Assembly: GCA_037718865.1 (NCBI GenBank)
Contig: JBBJMP010000031.1
Coordinates: forward strand, 1 to 64,000
DNA: 64,000 nucleotides
DNA from: JADCRZ01 sp037718865
GTDB taxonomy: Bacteria; Bacteroidota; Bacteroidia; Chitinophagales; Chitinophagaceae
Direction: 5' to 3'
Shown here: piece after piece, positions 18,450-28,200 of the stretch
Numbering within the stretch: position 1 is the first letter of the stretch
Layout: every line of letters begins with the position of its first letter
Notes under the pieces: model-generated
The model's input: the letters and a program-made list of their open reading frames with translations, nothing else
What the model was told of the DNA's origin: nothing
The model's database searches: none
Made by a program: the position numbers and the translations under genes

Positions 18450-18983
18450 TTACATCTGGGGAGACTGTTCATAAATCATCCACAATTGTTCCTGGCCTCC
18501 TGTTTTTTTGGCAAGAATAATTCGGGCATTGACGGCTTTGCTCTTGTCCGAAGCGGTTAGGTACAAATCCGTTTCCTTCGATTTTATTAAATATTTATTC
18601 TCTTCAACCAGTATAAATTCATACTGCTGATTTTTATTTGCAGGCAGCAACGGCTGTTGTTCCAGATAAATGTGATCCAAAATTTCTACCGGCTGAAAAG
18701 TCTTGCTTGTGAACAAATTCTTCAATTGGTACGTATTTTTTTCCAGATGTTTGAACTCCCAGGTAACGCATTTCCAATTAACAGGTGTATACGCTACCAG
18801 GGCAGTGCCATTATTCCGGTTTGCCTCTTCGATCCTTAAAACCATATCTGTTTGAACATTTTTAATGGCAAAGGTGCCGGTGATTACTTGTGAAAACCCC
18901 GAAGAAGGATTAGTAAGGAAGATTATAAATAAACTAATAATAGCGAAGGTGCTTGGTTTGTAAGTTTTTAACATAGTGAGCAA
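18450..18983 (-). CDS. secreted ricin-type beta-trefoil lectin-like protein
   Basis: A 177-residue secreted protein. The signal peptide spans about residues 10-32 (TFAIISLFIIFLTNPSSGFS). The mature part reads TGTFAIKNVQTDMVLRIEEA and WEFKHLEKNTYQLKNLFTSK, and ends QEQLWMIYEQ. These are the repeated Y.I.N...L.L and Q.W....  units of a RICIN beta-trefoil, so carbohydrate binding is likely. Either Met1 or Met4 could be the start; both keep the signal. It is between the PQQ dehydrogenase and a secreted SGNH hydrolase on the same strand, which fits a group of envelope carbohydrate-active proteins. Confidence 0.65.
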   Translation of the reverse strand: MLTMLKTYKPSTFAIISLFIIFLTNPSSGFSQVITGTFAIKNVQTDMVLRIEEANRNNGTALVAYTPVNWKCVTWEFKHLEKNTYQLKNLFTSKTFQPVEILDHIYLEQQPLLPANKNQQYEFILVEENKYLIKSKETDLYLTASDKSKAVNARIILAKKTGGQEQLWMIYEQSPQM

Positions 18984-19085
18984 GTTAAAGGTTTTAAATG
19001 ATCATTTATAACATTGGCTATGAACATTGAAAATTAACCGCTGGTTTAAATTCTTTATTGGCTTCAGCCAGCTATTAAGACGTTG

Positions 19086-19913
19086 CTAATACTTCTTCAT
19101 CACCTTTACCAGTAGCCCTGCGATAACCTCATAACCCTTATCCGATGGGTGAAGGCCGTCATAAGTCAGGCCAATAGCATCGGCAGGATAAGGATAGTCG
19201 TCCGTTTCAGGATTGAAAGGAATATTTATAAAGTCAGGGTAAGGATAGTTCCTGTAGGCGCCTTTAGTTTGCGGGTCTTTTAAGCGTTTATGCTTCACCA
19301 GGTTCTTTAGTTTTAGTTGTTTATTATGGTACAGGTCAACAACTTCAATACGTTCGTAGCGCCCTATGCTATCGATGGCAATAGCAAATTGTTCTAACGA
19401 CTGGCCATTTTTGGGTTTGTAAGAGCCATGTGCATTGTTTTTCATGTTATTGATATACACGAAATCTACCCGCTGCAGTGGCGTGATCAGCATAATCTTC
19501 GCATTTTTGTTGAGGCTGCGAAGCTTGTTGATGATAATGCGGAAGGAACCATACACTGTATTGTTCCCGGTATTATTCCGGTAGTTGGCGAAGTTACCTA
19601 AGGGCCGGCCCTGCCACCAGTCATTAGTGCCAAGAAAGACAGAATACACATCGGCTTTTTGAAGATTAAGCTTTTCTATAGCGTCGGCGATGCCACCTGA
19701 GGTCCAGCCGTTGTGGCCGTGGTTGACATAACGGATATGCGGAAGCTTTTCTACCACCCTTGTCATATAACCTTTGGTGATGCGGTTACCCGTTTCCTCC
19801 GGATGCTCATTCAGATAGGTAATGGAATCCCCAACGGCTACCCATAACATTTCTTTTTTTGTGAAAGAAGTGATGATGCAAACAAGGGCGAGCAGTAACA
19901 CAAGCTTTTTCAT
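19086..19913 (-). CDS. SGNH/GDSL hydrolase, secreted
   Basis: This 275-residue protein starts with a signal peptide (MKKLVLLLALVCIITSFTKK). The SGNH blocks are all visible: GDSITY with nucleophile Ser30, the glycine in NHGHNGWTSGG, GTNDWW with the oxyanion Asn, and the catalytic dyad DGLHP at residues 252-256 (Asp252, His255). Family members deacetylate or hydrolyse esters of polysaccharides, lipids or rhamnogalacturonan. The substrate is not determinable here. Confidence 0.92.
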   Translation of the reverse strand: MKKLVLLLALVCIITSFTKKEMLWVAVGDSITYLNEHPEETGNRITKGYMTRVVEKLPHIRYVNHGHNGWTSGGIADAIEKLNLQKADVYSVFLGTNDWWQGRPLGNFANYRNNTGNNTVYGSFRIIINKLRSLNKNAKIMLITPLQRVDFVYINNMKNNAHGSYKPKNGQSLEQFAIAIDSIGRYERIEVVDLYHNKQLKLKNLVKHKRLKDPQTKGAYRNYPYPDFINIPFNPETDDYPYPADAIGLTYDGLHPSDKGYEVIAGLLVKVMKKY

Positions 19914-20189
19914 GATACTTTATCAGTGGGTTGTTATTGACAAGAAGAGTGGGCTGCATATCTGCAAATATTAAGATAAAGAATTGAAAAGTCATCTCAT
20001 CTCCATAGATTAGAAAGCCGCACTGCCTGGTTCAAAGCTAAGGGTAATCTATTATGCGTTATACTGTTTAGGAAATACTTAATTAACTTCGCCCTCAACT
20101 GTATCAATGGCCTGAAGCCCAAGATGATCGGAGGGGCGAGATGTCAGGAACAGGCAGGCGTATTCATTCCGTATTTGAAAACTATTCAC

Positions 20190-21749
20190 ATGATTAAGGC
20201 TTTATTGTCACTCGCATTCATTATTGTTTTATACAGTTGCCGGCGGGATATTTCTCCGATACCGCCGATTCCTCCCATAACAACTCCGGCAGTGCTAGTG
20301 ATCTCGCAGGATGAGATCAAATTAAATCCCACTGGTTTTGCACCTCTTTCGGCAGTTGTAAATTATTCTTATCCGACTGTGGGAAAAACAAAGATTATCG
20401 TATTTGGTAAAAACGGGGCAAATTCAAATATTGAACATGTATTTAATGATAATGGTTCATCTCATTCAGTGCCCATTATCGGCTTATATCCAAACTATAA
20501 GAATACCGTAGAAATTCTCTTAACCAATGATAAGGGAGATTCCCTGGCAAAGGCATTTATAAACATTCAAACAGGTGCCCTGCCGGTTGGTATGCCCACA
20601 TCTATTATTACAGATTCTGCACAATATGCAAATATGGAACCGGGTTTAAACCTGGTAAGTAGTTTCAGCAACAGTAATCCCTACATACCTTATATGACGG
20701 ATCATTACGGCGACATAAGGTGGTTGCTGGATTATACCACACATCCCGACCTGGATTCTTTATCTTACGATGATGGAATTTCCAGGTTAAAAAATGGAAA
20801 TTTTTATTTCGGCGATGAAACAACCAGTAAAATTTACGAGGTTGACCTGTTAGGTAAAGTGGTGAACAGCTGGGGTTTATCCGGATACATCTTTCACCAT
20901 GAAGTACAGGAAAAGCCTAATGGGAACTTTTTGATTTCCGCCACAAATCCTTCAAGCACTAGTACAAACGGCACGTTAACGATTGAGGATTACGTGATTG
21001 AGATTGACAGGCGTACGGGGGGCATCGTCTATACCTGGGATCTGAAAGAATCCTTAGATGAAAATAGGCTTGTTATGTATGCAGAAGAGAGAGATTGGAT
21101 GCACATCAACGCCCTGTTTTATGATTCTTCAGACAATACGATCATTGTTTCGGGACGCATGCAGGGTGTTGTGAAATTATCCTACGATAATAAGGTAAAG
21201 TGGATCCTGGGGCCTCATAAAGACTGGGGTAAAAACAGGAGAGGTGAAAATTTGAATCCATTTTTATTGACTCCGCTTGATGCACGCGGGAATAAAATTA
21301 CCGATACGTTAATGTTAAACGGAAACAAAAATCATCCCGACTTTGAATGGAGTTGGTTTCAGCATTCACCCACGCTCATGCCCAATGGAGATCTTTTGCT
21401 TTTTGACAATGGTTGGCGAAGAAATTTTAATGGTGCCGATACAGATCCGTATAGCCGTGCCGTCGAATATAAAATTGATCCGGTTAAGATGACTGTCCGG
21501 CAAGTCTGGCAGTACGGTAAAGAAAGAGGGATTGAAACATACTCAAGGATTGTTTCCAATGTTCAGTTTTTGCCAAAATCAAATCACGTGTTGTTTTGCC
21601 CCGGTTTTCAGGTAGCAAATTCAAGGGGGAAAGGCGGAAAGGTGGTTGAAGTGGATTATGCTACAGGAAAAGCCGTTTTCCAGTCCAGTATTTCTTCGCA
21701 AAATTTATGGGGCTTTCATCGGACAACAAGGATGAGCGCTTATCCGTAG
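20190..21749 (+). CDS. arylsulfotransferase (ASST)-like lipoprotein
   Basis: I place the start at 20190, giving MIKALLSLAFIIVLYSC, a lipoprotein signal. The longer frame from 20124 adds 22 residues that would bury it. The rest is an N-terminal Ig-like module (residues ~30-130) and a six-bladed ASST propeller: HHEVQEKPNGNFLISATNP, EERDWMHINALFYDSSDNTI, WSWFQHSPTLMPNGDLLLFD. The conserved histidines of these blocks correspond to the active-site region of PAPS-independent arylsulfate sulfotransferases, which move sulfate between phenols in the periplasm. It ends three bases before the convergent DUF1080 gene. Confidence 0.88.
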   Translation: MIKALLSLAFIIVLYSCRRDISPIPPIPPITTPAVLVISQDEIKLNPTGFAPLSAVVNYSYPTVGKTKIIVFGKNGANSNIEHVFNDNGSSHSVPIIGLYPNYKNTVEILLTNDKGDSLAKAFINIQTGALPVGMPTSIITDSAQYANMEPGLNLVSSFSNSNPYIPYMTDHYGDIRWLLDYTTHPDLDSLSYDDGISRLKNGNFYFGDETTSKIYEVDLLGKVVNSWGLSGYIFHHEVQEKPNGNFLISATNPSSTSTNGTLTIEDYVIEIDRRTGGIVYTWDLKESLDENRLVMYAEERDWMHINALFYDSSDNTIIVSGRMQGVVKLSYDNKVKWILGPHKDWGKNRRGENLNPFLLTPLDARGNKITDTLMLNGNKNHPDFEWSWFQHSPTLMPNGDLLLFDNGWRRNFNGADTDPYSRAVEYKIDPVKMTVRQVWQYGKERGIETYSRIVSNVQFLPKSNHVLFCPGFQVANSRGKGGKVVEVDYATGKAVFQSSISSQNLWGFHRTTRMSAYP

Positions 21750-21752
21750 TAG

Positions 21753-22730
21753 TTATTTAGCCGGAGTAAGTATAATATTGCGATACTCGATGGGCCCGTG
21801 ATCGCCCTGGATCAGTAAGGGGCCGGGTTCATCCTCTTTGCTGTCTATGGCACCACCCGTAATACCCGGTATTTCCTGGTTACAAATGACCGTTTTGCCG
21901 TTGGCTGCAACGGTTACCATTCTTCCCACAAGGGTGATATCGTATGATTGCCATTCGCCTGCTTCCTTTGCCGCCATGTCGCTGGGAGGTAAAAACCCGT
22001 ATACGGCGCTGAACAACCCTTTTGAAGGTTCCAAACCCTTACTGTCTTCAATTTGCACCTCGTAGCGCCCACGGAGGTAAACGCCGCTATTACTGCCTTT
22101 TGGATAACGGAATTCAATATGCAGCTTAAAGTCGGTAAAGGTTCTATCGGTCACCAGGTTGGAGCCGGACTTTGGACTTCTTAAAATGCCCGATTCCGCC
22201 ATCCATTGGTTATCGCCCAGGGCGTGCCACCCTTGCAGGTCCTTACCATTGAACAGGCGGATGGGGTTTCCCCATACAGGTTCCTTCGATCGCCGGAGAG
22301 CCGGAGCACGGACCGCCGTCCAGCTGTAATTTTTTCCTTCAACAGATATCATGGTGCCGGTTAAATTGTCACCCTGGAGTGTACCTTCAACGGAGAGATC
22401 GTTATTTCCCGACTCCCATTGCGGCGGAATGGAGAAGCTCATTTTTCCACCACTAAAGTTAACCCTGGAAATGGGACGTGCACTTCCGGAAGCACCGACA
22501 AAGTGGCCAACAAGGGTGTTATTTCCGGAATGTATGACTTCAAGCCAGGATGGAACCTGCTTTCCCGACATGTTGATAGTTATGTCCCATCGTCCCTCGA
22601 TAGAAGATGTATCCGGCTTAGGGAAACCGAAATGGTTTGCTTTGACCGCGGATACGATGAATAGCAAAAAAAGGGCCGGTATCAACAGGTATCTGCCAAG
22701 GTGCTGTATTGTTGGGAGTAATTTTTTCAT
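21753..22730 (-). CDS. DUF1080 / 3-keto-disaccharide hydrolase-domain protein with N-terminal extension
   Basis: A 325-residue secreted protein with a hydrophobic N-terminus (YLLIPALFLLFIVSAVKA). Residues ~42-135 form a small beta domain (IEGRWDITINMSGKQVPSWL, GTMISVEGKNYSWTAVRAP) seen attached to other DUF1080 proteins. The DUF1080 domain then runs from RLFNGKDLQGWHALG through FRYPKGSNSGVYLRGRYEVQ to LIQGDHGPIEYRNIILTPA. It is longer than the other DUF1080 protein in this window. A role in cleaving keto- or ordinary glycosides outside the cytoplasm is expected from the family, but no substrate is known. Confidence 0.9.
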   Translation of the reverse strand: MKKLLPTIQHLGRYLLIPALFLLFIVSAVKANHFGFPKPDTSSIEGRWDITINMSGKQVPSWLEVIHSGNNTLVGHFVGASGSARPISRVNFSGGKMSFSIPPQWESGNNDLSVEGTLQGDNLTGTMISVEGKNYSWTAVRAPALRRSKEPVWGNPIRLFNGKDLQGWHALGDNQWMAESGILRSPKSGSNLVTDRTFTDFKLHIEFRYPKGSNSGVYLRGRYEVQIEDSKGLEPSKGLFSAVYGFLPPSDMAAKEAGEWQSYDITLVGRMVTVAANGKTVICNQEIPGITGGAIDSKEDEPGPLLIQGDHGPIEYRNIILTPAK

Positions 22731-22869
22731 ATAGCTTTTAGTTGTTACTGGGGTTCAATTTAGATATAAAAAATTAAAGTTAAAAGGAAGTATATTTAAC
22801 CTCAAAAAAGAACGAAAGATCTGTGGATCACTTTCCGTCCATTACATCAGCATTTAACTGGCTTAAACA

Positions 22870-23610
22870 TTGCTCCTAAAACAAATAATATGTATCCTGG
22901 TTATCATTGCCACACTTTGCAATACCGGATTATGCCAGGTTTACCCAAATGATTCAGCGTCGGTTGACAGCAGACTGTATAACACCTATAAATTATACAT
23001 CGATACTATCGCCGGTGCTTCACTATTATATAATGGATCAGCGTATGTAACTGACTACCACGGCGTGAAGGGAACCCCATTTTACGAAACAAGCAGATTT
23101 GTATATGGATCTGTTTGTTATAACGGCGTCCGTTATAACAATATAGCTTTGAAATACGACCTGGTATCTGATGAATTAATTATAAAGGGATTTCAAAATG
23201 AAAGCATCAGCCTGATCAGGGAGAAAATAGATAGTTTCAGTGTATTGAACCATCTTTTTGTGAGGATAGATAGCAACAACACCGACCTGAATGCCCCGTC
23301 ACAACGTTTTTACGATTTGATACATGACAGTAAAAAAATAAGATTTTTTGTAACAAGATCGAAGGCGATAAAACTGGCTTTGCATGCCGAAGATCCTTCC
23401 TCATTTGTAATCAGCAACACCTACTACCTAGCCAGGGAAAATGTATTTTACAACGTTGCCAATAAAAAAACGCTGATCCGCTTATTAGGCACAAGCGATG
23501 CAATGAAGACTTTCTGGAAGAATAATATAATTAAGTTCAAAAAAGATGCGGAGACTTTAATACGTAAAGCAGTTGAACATTATGATCAGCTAAAAAGTAA
23601 TTATGAATAA
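22870..23610 (+). CDS. secreted protein of unknown function
   Basis: The frame has no ATG near its 5' end. An in-frame TAA sits 6 bases upstream, and the TTG at 22870 gives a good signal peptide (MLLKQIICILVIIATLCNTG, then LCQ), so TTG is the probable start. The mature part (about 220 residues) has no motif I recognise; it is rich in Tyr, Asn and Ser with a lysine-rich helical C-terminus (NNIIKFKKDAETLIRKAVEH). The stop overlaps the start of the broken STN gene by eight bases, so the two formed one transcript. Confidence 0.7.
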   Translation: MLLKQIICILVIIATLCNTGLCQVYPNDSASVDSRLYNTYKLYIDTIAGASLLYNGSAYVTDYHGVKGTPFYETSRFVYGSVCYNGVRYNNIALKYDLVSDELIIKGFQNESISLIREKIDSFSVLNHLFVRIDSNNTDLNAPSQRFYDLIHDSKKIRFFVTRSKAIKLALHAEDPSSFVISNTYYLARENVFYNVANKKTLIRLLGTSDAMKTFWKNNIIKFKKDAETLIRKAVEHYDQLKSNYE

Positions 23611-25189
23611 AGTGATCCTTTACTTTTTACTTATCTGCCTTTCTTTTATTGCCCTTCATCCTGCGTTTGGACAAAACAACCATCTGATTAGCGGAGAATT
23701 TTCATCAGTAAAGTTTGACCGGTTCGTTGAAAAGATCAGAGAAGGTACCAGTTATCGATTTTATTATATTCCTGCAGAAGTAGACAGCTTCTATGTGACC
23801 ATAATTGCCCGGGAATTGAGCATGCCGGTTCTACTAAACAAGATTTTTTCAAATACTCCGTTTCATTTTGCTATTGACACATTGCACCGGGTTTTTATCA
23901 CTAAACATGTTGTCATTCACACCACACTGGCACCCGGCTTTTTCGAAAAGAGCAAAGGGGTAGGGGATACAATAGTCAACGAACGGGTTGTAAGTGCAAT
24001 GCCCGGACTGAAGCCGGCCGTTAAATCTAATGTGGAGAACAAAATATTTGAAATAGGTTCCAGGTTAAATAATCTTACAACGACAAAATCTACCCTTGCA
24101 GGTTACGTGCGGGATGCCAAAAACGGAGAGCCCATCATCGGGGCATCCATCTACATCGACAGCCTTGCTTTGGGTGTTGTGACCGACCAGTTTGGCTATT
24201 ATTCGGGTGGTTCATGCAGGGGGAAGGATACTTACTGCAAGTGTGGAAAGATTGAATAACGGGCAATCAGCATTTGTTGTTGATAAAAGCCTGCTCCGTC
24301 AGGGTGTATCTACCTTTACAGTATTCAATCCCGACCGCCAACCGGTAGGTGAAAGGTTGTATTTTAAACGGCCTGAATCGAAAAAAGGGATAGAGATACT
24401 GTTTCGGATCCTTTTTCAGGTTTGTATGCTCAAACCGGTGCGACGCAATTTGATGTTGCCGAACAGTTTAAGGGCAACTTGATGTCGCGATATTTAAGTA
24501 CACAGGTCCAAAACGCTTTTGCAGCAGGAAACCTTCAAAAAATCTTTATTTCTCAAACAGATACTACCGCTTTCTATGGCATACCTGACAAGAAATACCT
24601 TCTTGAGGATTACACCCGCTTTCCCACAATGGAAGAAGTGCTTCGCGAATATGTAACAGGTGTTGATGTGAGGAAACAGGGACAAAATTTTCATATATCT
24701 GTCCGCGATATTCCCAACAGTACCAATTTCGAAGACGATCCCCTTGTTTTGCTCGATGGTGTTCCGGTTTTTGATATGAATAAGATTGTCTCTTTTGATC
24801 CGTTAAAAATCAAAAGCCTGGAGGTAGTTAACAGAAAGTATTACTTTGGCAATGTGGTTAACAGCGGCATTCTAAATTATTCAACCTATACCGGAGACCT
24901 GGCCGGCTTCGAGTTAGACGCTAATGCAGCAGTTGTGGAGTTCGAGGGGCTGCAGACAAAAAGAGAATTCTTTTCACCGGTGTACGACAGTCAGGAAAAG
25001 GTCCAAAGCCCAGTTGCCGACACCCGAAATGTATTATACTGGGTGCCTGATATTAGCGTATCTGATCACGTAGAGAAGAAGTTTAAGTTTTAGACTTCAG
25101 ACTTACCGGGAAACTATGCCATAGTTATTCAAGGAGTTAGTAAAGAGGGATTGCCTGTCAGCGACATAAAAACGATAACAGTAAAATAA
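23603..25189 (+). pseudogene. chimeric broken gene: STN + carboxypeptidase-like domain joined to macroglobulin-like/TonB-plug protein
   Basis: The first frame (to 24259) has a signal peptide, an STN domain (FDRFVEKIREGTSYRFYYIP) and a carboxypeptidase-regulatory domain (LAGYVRDAKNGEPIIGASIY), then breaks after FGYYS. A second frame (about 24192-24400) reads ASVERLNNGQSAFVVDKSLL and FNPDRQPVGERLYFKRPESK, an Ig-like segment of large Bacteroidota plug proteins. A third frame (24400-25093) carries the TonB-plug-like part (LLEDYTRFPTMEEVLREYVT, DDPLVLLDGVPVFDMNKIVS). It ends with an in-frame TAG, after which TSDLPGNYAIVIQGVSKEGL continues to the true stop at 25187-25189. I count at least two frame changes with missing middle parts, and one nonsense codon where Tyr is expected. 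Confidence 0.8.
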
Positions 25190-25248
25190 AAGACCTTGTT
25201 CCGCGAAAGCTTCTCCATAGGCGGTTTTTATACTTACGCTTTCCGAGT

Positions 25249-25256
25249 TACCTTTG
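25249..25256 (+). promoter_or_regulatory. candidate Bacteroidota -7 promoter element (TAnnTTTG)
   Basis: TACCTTTG fits the TAnnTTTG consensus used by the Bacteroidota primary sigma factor. It lies 38 bases before the ATG of the AsmA-like gene. No clear TTG-type -33 element is seen at the expected distance. Confidence 0.3.
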
Positions 25257-25294
25257 CCTGCTTTCATTGGATTATGAAAGCCTTACCTTGAAGA

Positions 25295-28200
25295 ATGGCA
25301 GTTATCAAACCTAAACCGGTCAATCGTATTATAAAACGTTCTCTTGCAGTCGCAGGAGTACTAACTATTATACTTTTAGCAGTGCAGCTGTGGTTTGTTC
25401 AAAATGCACGTACTGTCTTTAAACAATACATTGCCGAACAATCTCAGGGTAAAATTGAAATTGAACTAAAGCAATTGGACCTAAACTTATGGTCAAACCG
25501 GCTGCAGGTACATGAAGCAGAGCTGGTAAGCACCGATACTTTGAACGAACCCATTACTTACCATGTCAGCTTTTCCAGCGTTTCCGTGAGGGTAGGCTCG
25601 ATTTGGGGGTTATTGTTCCATAAAAAACTTTTGCTGGATTCTTTGAAGCTTTATAATCCTGTAATCCAGGTTATTCAATGGCGAAAAGACACAACCCGGG
25701 TTGTACTTAAAGATGAACTGTCCATTCCCCAGGAGATGGGTAAAGTATATAATTCATTGTTCAATGCTTTGGAGGAGTTTGCTGTAAGGCGTATTATTAT
25801 CGATAATGCAGCTATTAGTCTGATCAACAAGATCAAACCCGGTTCGCAACCTGTAACCGTATCAAATATCTTTTTCGATCTTGCGCGTACACCGGTAAGA
25901 AATGGGGACAGCACCAGTTTCCGGAACAGGGAACAGACCATTGAATTAAGAAGTTCCCACCAGGATATAGCCCTTCCTGGTGGCAGGCACCATATTTCAT
26001 TCAAATCTTTCAGGCTTCGCCTTTTACGGCAAACTATAGAATTGGATAGTTGTACGGTTACCGCAATGCCAACAGACAGCTTAAAAAGTAATTACCGGGT
26101 ATTTTTTAAAAAGCTTTCGCTGACAGGTGTGGATTTTTCTGCGTTGTCTGGTAAAAATTTGATTAAAGCAGATTCGGTGTATTGTGAAAATCCATTTTTT
26201 GATTTAAATCTTTACCGTTCGGATGCCGTCGAAAAGAAAACCGAAATACCAGATCCAAATAAAATAATACGTGAGCTGACGGGTAACCTGGACCTGACGT
26301 TTGTAGGAGTTAAAAACGCGGGAATTCATTTTGATATTAATGGTAAAACAAAACGGTCATTTTTCAATTCCAATAAAGACAATTTTGAGATTAAACGTTT
26401 TCGCGTCAATCCGGACTCATTACAGCCTGTATCTATCGCCAGTTTTAATATGACTTTGCGGGATTATCATTTGTACAATGAAGATAGCTCCTCAATGTTC
26501 AGTTTCGATAGTCTTCACTTTCTTAACAATAAAATTGTACTGAACAATTTCGCCATACTTAGCAGTGCAGGCAGAACCAAACTTCGTAACCTCGTTGATA
26601 TCAGAGTTCCTTATTTTGAACTATCCCAACTTGACTGGTATCAATTGATCTTTGAACAAAATATGGTGGCAAAAGAGGCTGTCCTGAACAATCCTGTTAT
26701 CAATTTCACCCGCACAAGATCAGGTACCCCGGGTAAGAAATTTGACCTCTTCGAAACCCTGTTAAACCTGGACAGCCTGGTTGCCCTGAACAATGTATCC
26801 GTTATAAACGGCGAGGTGAATGGGCGGTTAGGATCTACCACGTCCTTCAGTGTTCAAAATATAGATTTTAATATTTACAGTAATAAACTACTCAGGTCTA
26901 CAAATAAAGAAGGTTTGCGCAGTGCGGTGGAACACCTTTCGTTTTCAAAAGGGGAGCTCAGGCTAAAGGATATTACCGCCCAATTACAGGATGCGCGTTA
27001 TACGGGTAACAATCTTATTTATGCCAATAAAATTGCCATATCCGGCCAGGGCGATAAAATAGCGGCAACAGTTCACAATGTTTTAATAGACAACCTGCAG
27101 TTAGATGACAATGCCGATAATATTGAAGTGGATGGATTACAATGGGAGGAAGCAACTGTTGCCTTGAAGGCCTTTCCTTACGGTAACAATGGCAACAAAG
27201 ATAATAGCAGCAGCATTCATTTAAGAAATATTTCCGGCAATAATACGCAACTCAATTTTTCCAACGGACCTGCAAACATATCCTCGTATGTACAAACGTT
27301 AAAGGCATCATCACTGTATAAAGAAGGAAATAAGCCGATACGTGTTGAAGGATTTATTGTTGCCGGGAATGATTTAGCGGTAAATAGCAACACGGTAAAG
27401 TTAAATGCGGATTCTTACAAGGTTACCGGCAGTGATTCTTCATCACTTACCGGTTTCCGGATGCGTCGGATAAAGGGGATCGATACGCTAAACATCCGGT
27501 CTTCATATGTAAAATTTTCCACTGAACTCAATGACCTGTTTGCCAATGATCAACATTTAAGCTATGTACATGCAACTGCCCCGGTAATTGATTTAAATAA
27601 ATGGGACACAGCAAGAGGAACGCCGGATTCTTCGGTGGTGCAATCACCCGTTCACATTGATGAACTGACCGCAACGGAGGCGGATATTACCATCTCCACG
27701 CACTACAAAGATTCTGTGGCGGTCCTCAGGATTCCCCGGTCTGATAAAAGTATGATTCAGGCACGCCGGATTGCCATATCAGGAGAAGGTTTACAGATCG
27801 ATTCGGTACTCGTAAACACAACTGCCGCTACTTTTGTAAAACGCACAGGAGAGAAATCAGGTGTTGAAGGGAAAATCGATATGACACTTTCTAATATAAC
27901 ATTTGGTAAAAAGGATGGTAAAATACACTGGAGCGGGTTCATAAATGACCTGAACCTGGTGAACGCAAATGGTTTGCAAACGGGGAAATCAAAAAAGGGT
28001 ATACGCTTTGAGCAAGCCACACTTGGGAACCTAAATTTGTCTTCCGATTTTCTGCCAGACCTCAACCAGTTGTTGAAAGCAAATATGGCGGCGTGGCTGC
28101 ACATACCACGAGGAGAGTTTATTGACAGCAGCAGGACTTTGAAATGGTACAATGCCAACTATGTGAATAGTACCAGAACACTAAGTCTGGATTCATTTGT

